NCBI GenBank assembly: GCA_018335615.1
Contig: JAGXRS010000296.1
Span: forward strand, 1-33,000
Direction: 5' to 3'
DNA: 33,000 nt
Source: Hydrogenophaga sp.
GTDB taxonomy: Bacteria > Pseudomonadota > Gammaproteobacteria > Burkholderiales > Burkholderiaceae_C
Shown here: positions 26,089 to 33,000 of the stretch, in pieces
Layout: each line of letters begins with the position of its first letter
Position numbering within the stretch: position 1 is the stretch's first letter
Made by a program: the position numbers and the translations under genes
Notes under the pieces: generated by a model
What the model saw: only the letters and a program-made list of their open reading frames with translations
Database searches by the model: none
What the model was told of the DNA's origin: nothing

Positions 26089-26736
26089 TCAGATGAACCG
26101 GCTGTGTTCGCCGACGATGAGCTTGGCCAACTCGTCGAGTGCGGCCGTGTTGAGCTGGACCACCGGGTACAAGGTGTTCATTGTCTCGAGGCCACCGACC
26201 CCGACCAGGCGCACCTTGAAGCTGCCCGCATCGTGGTCCGGGGTGAACACCACACTGGCGCGAGCGGCGTACCCGTGCTCGAACACGATGCGCTGGAGCC
26301 GATGGGTGTCGGGATGTCGGAATTCCAGACGATCATGCGGCACCTGACCTGCCTGCAGCCGGCGCTCCACCCGCTCCAGATCAGGCGGAAAGTTGACGCT
26401 GACGCGGCCCTTTTCCTTCAGCGGTTGCCGCGGCGACAGGTACCAGCCGATGGCCAGATAGTCGAACACCTCTTTGTCGCGCAGGGTCTTCTTGCGGGCG
26501 TCGAAGCGGAAATCGTGCTGCTTCATGTCAGGCCACGGTGTCTTGCCGTCCAGGCTCAGGGCAGCGGACGCGGGTTCGATCACATTGAGTTGCCGCGGCA
26601 GTTCCATGAGGTACTGCCAGACGACTTTGCACGCCGCCTCGGTGCGCTCAAGCTGAGCGTCCGACTGTTGCTGGTGAGCACCCTGCTGGTTTTGCAAGGT
26701 CTGCGCCTGTTGCTTGAGCTGGTTCAAAAAGCTCAT
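26089..26736 (-). CDS. Conserved hypothetical protein, no recognised domain
   Basis: 215 aa ORF with start codon, typical codon bias and adjacent terminator; MSFLNQLKQQAQTLQNQQGAHQQQSDAQLERTEAACKVVWQYLMELPRQLNVIEPASAA... Confidence 0.75.
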   Translation of the reverse strand: MSFLNQLKQQAQTLQNQQGAHQQQSDAQLERTEAACKVVWQYLMELPRQLNVIEPASAALSLDGKTPWPDMKQHDFRFDARKKTLRDKEVFDYLAIGWYLSPRQPLKEKGRVSVNFPPDLERVERRLQAGQVPHDRLEFRHPDTHRLQRIVFEHGYAARASVVFTPDHDAGSFKVRLVGVGGLETMNTLYPVVQLNTAALDELAKLIVGEHSRFI

Positions 26737-26843
26737 CCGGTTTTCCTCTGAGTAAATGTTTGGACCTATCGTCCGCCCGGTGAACGAGCGCCAGTACCGC
26801 AGAGTCTAGCGAGAACATTCGACCTACAACCGCCCTCCCCTGC

Positions 26844-28082
26844 TCACAAGGCACGAGGGCGGTCCCGCCACGCTGCTTGCAACCGAAGGGCCACCCACAA
26901 ACCCAGCAACGAACAGGCTCCGGTCACCACCCAGGTGAGTTGCCAGCCGCCGGCCAGCAACGCTACCCAGGCCACCACAGGCGGTCCGACAAACTGCCCG
27001 AGCGACGAGAACTGCTGCATCCACCCAACCGTGGTGGACACCGTGTCCTGTCCGGGCGCGAGCACCACCGCCAGGCCAAACAGCGTGCCCGGTACGAGCC
27101 CCCCGACGCCTGAAAACACCAGCACCGCCGCGTATTGCAGCACCGGCTGCCCCTGGGCACCAAAAGCGACCAGCGCCCCCGCACCCATGGCGGCATAGGC
27201 CACCGCCAGCAAGACGCCGGGACGCGCGCCCCGGGCCAGCCACCAGCCAGCCCCAATGTTGCCGGCCATGTTGATACCCGCTGCCAGCGCCGTCAGCATA
27301 CCCAACAGTGCGCCGGTGTAGCCGGCCTGGCTGTAAATGGTCGGCAGGAAGCCCACCACGGCCAGCCACTGCCCGGAGTAAAGAAAGAAGCCCGTCGCCA
27401 GCAACCAGGGACCGGGCGCCCGCAGCGTGCGCGCCAGACGCGGCCACATCGAGGGCGGCCCCCCTGCTCCCGCTGACGTCAAAGGCGATTCGGATGCGAT
27501 GCCCCGCCGCAAGGCCTCCGCCGCCAACAGCGAGACCGCGGCCAGCCCGGCCCAGGCCCAGCGCCAGCCCACTTGCCCGATCAGCGGGGCGCCCAGCAGG
27601 AGCGCCAGCGCCGTGCCGACCGGCATGTAAGCGCCCCACCAGCCCAGCGCCCGCGCCAGGGTGGGCGCATGCGCCACGCGCTGGCGCAACAAGCCGGGCG
27701 CCGGCAGCACCGCCAGCAGAAAGCCCAAGCCTTCCACCAGGCGGGAGAACAGCAGCATGCCGACGCTGCCGGAGAGCGCCCCCAGGCCGCTGCCCACTGC
27801 GAGGGACACCAGGCCGGCGAGCATCACGCGGCGGGGGCCGACACGATCGGCCCTGAGACCCACCATCAGGCCCAGCGTCATGCCAGCCAGCTGGATGAGC
27901 GACAACAGAAAGCCCGCCTGCAACAGCGTCACCCCCAGTTCACGCCCCAGCACCGGGATGGCCACCGGCAGCTTCCCCACATGCAAAGCGCAACTGACGC
28001 CTACCAACACCACCAGCGCCGCCTGGCGAACCGCTTGTTCGGGGGGCGCCCCCACGGGCAGGGTCGATCTGGGCGCAGCCAT
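26844..28082 (-). CDS. MFS transporter (CynX/NimT-like)
   Basis: 12-TM hydrophobic pattern starting [91 protein letters not shown] overlap with the upstream dgt. Confidence 0.88.
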   Translation of the reverse strand: MAAPRSTLPVGAPPEQAVRQAALVVLVGVSCALHVGKLPVAIPVLGRELGVTLLQAGFLLSLIQLAGMTLGLMVGLRADRVGPRRVMLAGLVSLAVGSGLGALSGSVGMLLFSRLVEGLGFLLAVLPAPGLLRQRVAHAPTLARALGWWGAYMPVGTALALLLGAPLIGQVGWRWAWAGLAAVSLLAAEALRRGIASESPLTSAGAGGPPSMWPRLARTLRAPGPWLLATGFFLYSGQWLAVVGFLPTIYSQAGYTGALLGMLTALAAGINMAGNIGAGWWLARGARPGVLLAVAYAAMGAGALVAFGAQGQPVLQYAAVLVFSGVGGLVPGTLFGLAVVLAPGQDTVSTTVGWMQQFSSLGQFVGPPVVAWVALLAGGWQLTWVVTGACSLLGLWVALRLQAAWRDRPRAL

Positions 28083-29279
28083 CAGGGAAACAAGGGCGCG
28101 CCGCCGAGCCGCTGGTGTTCGCGGATGGCAAAGCGGTCGGTCATGCCGGCAATGTAATCGGCCACGGACCGTGCCGGGTGGCCGCCGCGGCTGTGCGCGT
28201 CTGGCAGCTCGTGGGGGCGGGTCAGGTAAAGCTGGAACAGGTCCGCCACCACCTGGCGCGCCCGGTCGGTGGTCTCCACCACCTGCGGGTGGCGGTAGAG
28301 GTTGTGCAGCAGGAAGGTCTTCAGGGTCTGCGAACGCTCGCGCATGGACGGCGAGAAGCACACCAGCGGGGGCGAGCACCGCACATCGTCGGGCGAGGCC
28401 ACGCCCGAATCGGCGATGCGGCCCCGTGTGGTGTCGATCACGTCGTACACCTGATCGCTCAGCATGAGCCGGATCGTTTCAAACAGCAGGCGACGGCCGG
28501 CCAGCGCGGGGTGCGCCGCCAGCGCCAGCCGCCGGTAGTGGGCGAACAGCGGCACCTCGTCGAGCTGCTCCAGGCGCAGCAGGCCCGAGCGCACGCCGTC
28601 GTCGATGTCGTGCGCGTTGTAGGCAATCTCGTCGGCGAGATTGCACAGTTGCGCCTCCAGCGAAGGCGACTCGCCGCGCAGAAAACGCGCCCCCACGCCA
28701 CCCGGCTCCTGCGCCTCCAGGCGCTCGGCATTGGCGCGCGAGCAATGTTTGAGAATGCCCTCGCGCGTTTCGAAGCAGAGATTCAAGCCATCAAACGCGG
28801 GGTAACGCTCTTCCAGCTGGTCCACCACCCGCAGGCTTTGCAGGTTGTGCTCGAATCCCCAGCTGTCCGCCTCAAGCCGTCCATCCCGGGGCGACACGCT
28901 TCGCATGCACGCATGCAGCGCGTCCTGCCCGGCATGCCCAAAAGGCGTGTGGCCCAGGTCATGGGCGAGCGCAATGGCCTCCACCAGGTCTTCGTTCAAG
29001 CGCAGCGAGCGCGCGATGCTGCGGCCGAGTTGTGCCACCTCCAGCGAATGCGTGAGCCGGGTGCGGAAGAGGTCGCCCTCGTGGTTCAGGAACACCTGCG
29101 TCTTGTAAACGAGGCGGCGAAACGCGGTCGAGTGGATCACCCGGTCTCGGTCGCGCTGAAACGCGGTGCGCGTGGGCGCCTCAGGTTCAGGGATGCGACG
29201 CCCGCGGGAGCGAGCGGGGGCGCAGGCGTAGGGAGCGAGTGGCCCCGCGTCGCGTGCCGTCGGTGGCCGAGTCGCCATC
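28082..29279 (-). CDS. dgt: Deoxyguanosinetriphosphate triphosphohydrolase-like protein (HD domain)
   Basis: [52 protein letters not shown]...[39 protein letters not shown]. Confidence 0.94.
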
Positions 29280-30402
29280 ACGTCGCCGCGCAACTGGCTC
29301 GAATCACCTCGGCCACCAGCGCATCGGGTGCCGAGCGCACGGTGGCGCGGCCCGGGGCGTCGATGAGCACAAACTTGATCTCGCCTGCCTCGGCCTTTTT
29401 GTCGACCCGCATCAGCGCCAGGTAACGGCCGACGTTGTCTTGTGCGTCCAGCACCGGCGCCACGGTGGGCAGGCCCGCGCGTTCGATCAGCGCCTTGAGC
29501 CGATCCACAAACGACCGATCCACGAGGCCCAACGCCTCGGACAGCCGTGCCGCCATCACCATGCCGCAGCCCACGGCCTCGCCGTGCAGCCAATGCCCGT
29601 AGCCCATGCCCGCCTCAATGGCGTGGCCGAAGGTGTGGCCGAAGTTCAGTACCGCGCGCAGGCCCGCCTCACGCTCGTCCTGCCCGACCACCCAGGCCTT
29701 GATTTCGCAACTGCGCTTGACGGCGTGGGCCAGTGCTGCGGTGTCGCGTGCCATCAGCGCGCCGATGTGGTCCTCGATCCACGCCAGAAACGCCATGTCG
29801 GCGATCGGCCCGTATTTGATGACCTCGGCCAGGCCGGCGCTGAGTTCGCGTACCGGCAAGGTCTGCAGGGTATCGAGATCGCACACCACCCGCTGCGGCT
29901 GGTAAAACGCGCCGATCATGTTCTTGCCCAAGGGGTGGTTGATGGCCGTCTTGCCGCCCACCGACGAATCGACCTGGGCCAGCAAGGTGGTGGGCACCTG
30001 CACGAAGGGCACGCCGCGCATGTAGCTGGCAGCCGCAAAACCGGTCATGTCACCCACCACGCCGCCGCCCAGGGCGAACATCACGGTCTTGCGGTCACAA
30101 CCGTGGCCCAGCAGCGCGTCAAAGATCAGGTTCAGCGATTCCCAGGTCTTGTAGACCTCGCCATCGGGCAGCGCCACCGTGTGCACGGCGGCATAGCGGG
30201 AACTCAGCACGTCCACGAGGCGCCGCAAGTAGAGTGGGGCCACCGTCTGGTTGGTGACGACCAGCGCACTCGCGGCGGACGGGATGCCTTCGTATGAAGA
30301 GGCCTGGTCCAACAGCCCGGTGCCGATGAAAATGCCGTAGCTGCGGTCGTCCAGGGCGATCTCGACCTGTTCGGTGTGGGCGGTAGTGGTCTGCGTGTTC
30401 AT
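29278..30402 (-). CDS. aroB: 3-dehydroquinate synthase
   Basis: [20 protein letters not shown]...[59 protein letters not shown]...[11 protein letters not shown]. Confidence 0.97.
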   Translation of the reverse strand: MNTQTTTAHTEQVEIALDDRSYGIFIGTGLLDQASSYEGIPSAASALVVTNQTVAPLYLRRLVDVLSSRYAAVHTVALPDGEVYKTWESLNLIFDALLGHGCDRKTVMFALGGGVVGDMTGFAAASYMRGVPFVQVPTTLLAQVDSSVGGKTAINHPLGKNMIGAFYQPQRVVCDLDTLQTLPVRELSAGLAEVIKYGPIADMAFLAWIEDHIGALMARDTAALAHAVKRSCEIKAWVVGQDEREAGLRAVLNFGHTFGHAIEAGMGYGHWLHGEAVGCGMVMAARLSEALGLVDRSFVDRLKALIERAGLPTVAPVLDAQDNVGRYLALMRVDKKAEAGEIKFVLIDAPGRATVRSAPDALVAEVIRASCAAT

Positions 30403-30475
30403 GCCCAGAAGTTTAGAGCCTACGGGCAAGAGGCCCGCCCAACGCGGCGGCACGGGTGACACGATCTGCGAAGCG

Positions 30476-31039
30476 CTATTCAGCCGGCCCCGCGCGCCCC
30501 GGTGGCGCCTTGGCAGGCAGTTCAATGCCCGCCAGTTCCAGCTGCATCACGATCATGTTGACCAAGGTGGCCACCGAAGGCCGGCCCGTCTCGATCACAA
30601 AATGCGCCACCTCGCGGTACAGCGGATCCCGCACGGCATACAAATCGCGCAAGCGCTGCAAAGGGTCGGCCACCTGAAGCAGCGGCCGGTTGCGGTCGTT
30701 GCGCAGACGCCTGAACACCTCTTCGGGCGAGGAGCGCAGATAAACGACCTGGCCACGGTCGTGGAGGTGCGCCCGGTTTTCCGCGCGCAGCACGGCGCCG
30801 CCGCCGGTCGAGAGGACGCAGGGCTCCCTTTGCGTCAACTCGTCCAGCACAGCCTGCTCGACATCCCGAAAGGAGTCCTCGCCCTCGCGTTCGAAGAACT
30901 CACGAATCGAACAGCCCAAGCGCTGTTCGATCACATGGTCGGAGTCATGAAAGGGCAGCGACAGCCGCCGGGCGAGTTGGCGCCCGACCGTGGATTTCCC
31001 GGAACCAGGTAGGCCAACGAGGGCGATAACGGCGCTCAC
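30476..31039 (-). CDS. aroK: Shikimate kinase
   Basis: [65 protein letters not shown]...STGGGAVLR. Probable GTG start at 31039. Confidence 0.95.
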   Translation of the reverse strand: MSAVIALVGLPGSGKSTVGRQLARRLSLPFHDSDHVIEQRLGCSIREFFEREGEDSFRDVEQAVLDELTQREPCVLSTGGGAVLRAENRAHLHDRGQVVYLRSSPEEVFRRLRNDRNRPLLQVADPLQRLRDLYAVRDPLYREVAHFVIETGRPSVATLVNMIVMQLELAGIELPAKAPPGRAGPAE

Positions 31040-31043
31040 TTGA

Positions 31044-33000
31044 TCAGGGTACCGTGACCGACAAGAATGACTCTTTTCCGGCAACCGTGGCCTTCACCAA
31101 AACGCTTTCCCCACCCAGACAATCCTTAAGCGAGACGAAGTGTGAGGTGGGTTCCGTTGTGCTACCAATCGTACTCCCCCCCACCAGCGTGGCCTTGCAG
31201 TCCGTGCCGTTTAGCACTTCGGTAGAAACCGTAGCGATTGAGGGAAGCGGATTCCCGTTCAGATCCGCCAAACGAACCGATATCGCACCACGACTGCGCC
31301 CCAGCACCTCCGTTCTACGATCCACCGGAATGGACGTGTGGTACAGACCGGGCTGACCAATCTCATCTCCAGAGAAGATAACCAAAATGGATCTCCGAAC
31401 CTTGGTCGCGCCATCCCAGCGCCCATTGCAGGTATTTGCCACAGACAGCCTGCCATTGGGACTTTCAGGACAAGCGGTCGTGCCAGACGCCCCGATAGGC
31501 AGAGGGTATGAATTTTCACCCTCCTCCGTGTTCATGACCAAATTGCGGTAGCTGCGCGTCAGGAGGCCATCCTCATCCTTGTCAAGGAAGGGCAAGCCCA
31601 AATCTTCAAACAACTCGCCAGCGTCATAGCGGTTGTTGTTATTCGCGTCGATAAACGACTCTTCACCGTCTGTGTACGCCAAGACCGTCACCCGGCCCGG
31701 GCGAGGATCGGCTCCAGCCACATTCGACCCCAAAGGGCGATAGTCCTGTCCCACCAAGCGGACACTGCAGCGACCGTTCGCGCCAATCTGGCAACTGCTG
31801 GCGCCCGATGTCACGAGTTGCCCACCCTCGGCCACGAAAACAACCGAAGTGCCTTGGGGAACCGGGTTGCCTTGTCGATCCGCTGCGAACACCGTGATTT
31901 CGGTTTCGTTTCCATTGAACCGGTTGGTGAAGTATCCCCCCGCCCAAATATTCAGTTGACTGGCCGAAATATCAAAAAACCTTTGGGTGGGAAGGCCGGT
32001 CTGAATCGTCAGGCGATTGGAATCGGCATATACCGCCGGCGAAGCCACCAAAGAAGCCCGAACCTGTACGGTTGTGGGCAAGGTGCCGGAGCAGACGGAA
32101 AAAGACACTTCGCCCTCTTGGCTGGACTGAGCGGTGGAAGGACTGCCACAGAAATTGACGCCCCCATCGGCATTGGTCAGGCTTGCAGAGACAGAAACCG
32201 ATGGAACACCACCCCCCACAGAATCCACCACCTTGAACTTGACGATGGAGGTGGTCACACCCGTGGAACCCGTCTGGTAGATACGTTCAGGGCTTGCACT
32301 GACGAATTCCAGCGCCGTAATGGGGGGAGCCGTGACGGTGTAGGACACCGGCGGTATGGTCACGGTGTTGAATGCCGCTGACACCTGGCAAGTGCCGACG
32401 GCCGTGGTCTGCACCACGGCGACCGCTCGGCCAGATGCATCCACCAGTGCGGGCGACGGAGACACCGTCCCACAGTTGCTCACAAAGTTGACGGCGACCG
32501 AGTTGGAAGAAGCCCGAGCCCCGTTGACCAACACATCCACCGAAGCGACCACGGCCTGCCCGCGCTGAACGGTTCCGGGCGTTGCCAGCAGGTTCCTGAG
32601 CTCAACCACGCCGGGGGAGATGTTGAAGTTCAGATCGGATGACAGGGAAACGCCTCCGATGGTCGCTTGCGCCGTCGCACTGATGGCACCGTCCGCCAAC
32701 ACGTTGGCCGGCGTCACCTTGATTCGCGCGATACCAGTTAGGTTATCGGTCAGAACCGCCCCATTGGCAGGGACGCTCACAACCAGAGACGGATCGCTGA
32801 CCGCGAAGGTAACGCGTTCAAATGGAATCGGGGAGCCCGCCGCATTCAATACCCGGGTTTGCAAAAACATATCGACCGACTGAGACAACTGTCGGGTGGT
32901 CACTTCAGAACCATCGGCATAGACGAGGCGCAAGGGAGCAATTGAAGCCACAGGCGCAGGCGTCGTGGATCCACCGCCTGTACCCCCCCTACTTGGCCTG
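31044..33000 (-). CDS. Multi-domain Ig-like (Big/invasin-type) probable secreted or surface protein, 5' end outside window
   Basis: ORF 31044..32951 with the frame open to 33000 (...[22 protein letters not shown]). Repeating beta-rich modules such as [63 protein letters not shown]; Thr/Ser/Val-rich, few Lys. Confidence 0.85.
   Translation of the reverse strand, partial: RPSRGGTGGGSTTPAPVASIAPLRLVYADGSEVTTRQLSQSVDMFLQTRVLNAAGSPIPFERVTFAVSDPSLVVSVPANGAVLTDNLTGIARIKVTPANVLADGAISATAQATIGGVSLSSDLNFNISPGVVELRNLLATPGTVQRGQAVVASVDVLVNGARASSNSVAVNFVSNCGTVSPSPALVDASGRAVAVVQTTAVGTCQVSAAFNTVTIPPVSYTVTAPPITALEFVSASPERIYQTGSTGVTTSIVKFKVVDSVGGGVPSVSVSASLTNADGGVNFCGSPSTAQSSQEGEVSFSVCSGTLPTTVQVRASLVASPAVYADSNRLTIQTGLPTQRFFDISASQLNIWAGGYFTNRFNGNETEITVFAADRQGNPVPQGTSVVFVAEGGQLVTSGASSCQIGANGRCSVRLVGQDYRPLGSNVAGADPRPGRVTVLAYTDGEESFIDANNNNRYDAGELFEDLGLPFLDKDEDGLLTRSYRNLVMNTEEGENSYPLPIGASGTTACPESPNGRLSVANTCNGRWDGATKVRRSILVIFSGDEIGQPGLYHTSIPVDRRTEVLGRSRGAISVRLADLNGNPLPSIATVSTEVLNGTDCKATLVGGSTIGSTTEPTSHFVSLKDCLGGESVLVKATVAGKESFLSVTVP

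Noticed and set aside
26082-26095. ggtcagatg near the right RAYT end as another IR copy
   Set aside because: Only partial similarity to ggggtcagatt and it is the 3' end of the neighbouring coding sequence.
29206-29242. Direct repeat gggagcgag(c/t)gg within the dgt N-terminus
   Set aside because: Short, imperfect and within a Pro/Ala/Arg-rich coding stretch; probably codon bias.

Overview
This 33 kb window is GC-rich chromosomal DNA that looks like Burkholderiales, probably Comamonadaceae (inferred from gene content and order, not from a search). Most of it is housekeeping: the 3' part of a DegS/HtrA protease, tatABC, hinT, the histidine genes (hisGDCBHAF and hisIE), murA, a BolA-family gene, an ABC-2 exporter pair, the mla phospholipid-transport cluster (mlaF-E-D-A-C-B), gltBD, an MFS permease, dgt, aroB and aroK. 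The accessory parts are (i) a REP-associated tyrosine transposase (RAYT/Y1_Tnp) gene inside a perfect 20-bp inverted repeat, located immediately upstream of a candidate gltB core promoter, and (ii) a 3'-complete, 5'-truncated multi-domain Ig-like (Big/invasin-type) secreted protein with five regularly placed cysteine pairs, directly upstream of aroK. Other points for a second look: an 8-bp tandem repeat abutting the hisF stop codon where an antiparallel LapA-like gene separates hisF from hisI; a gltD terminator hairpin directly abutting the mlaF start codon; competing hairpins in the mlaE-mlaD gap; and tandem hairpins between murA and hisG. I found no tRNA, rRNA or CRISPR array, and no convincing evidence of a wholly new multi-gene system.
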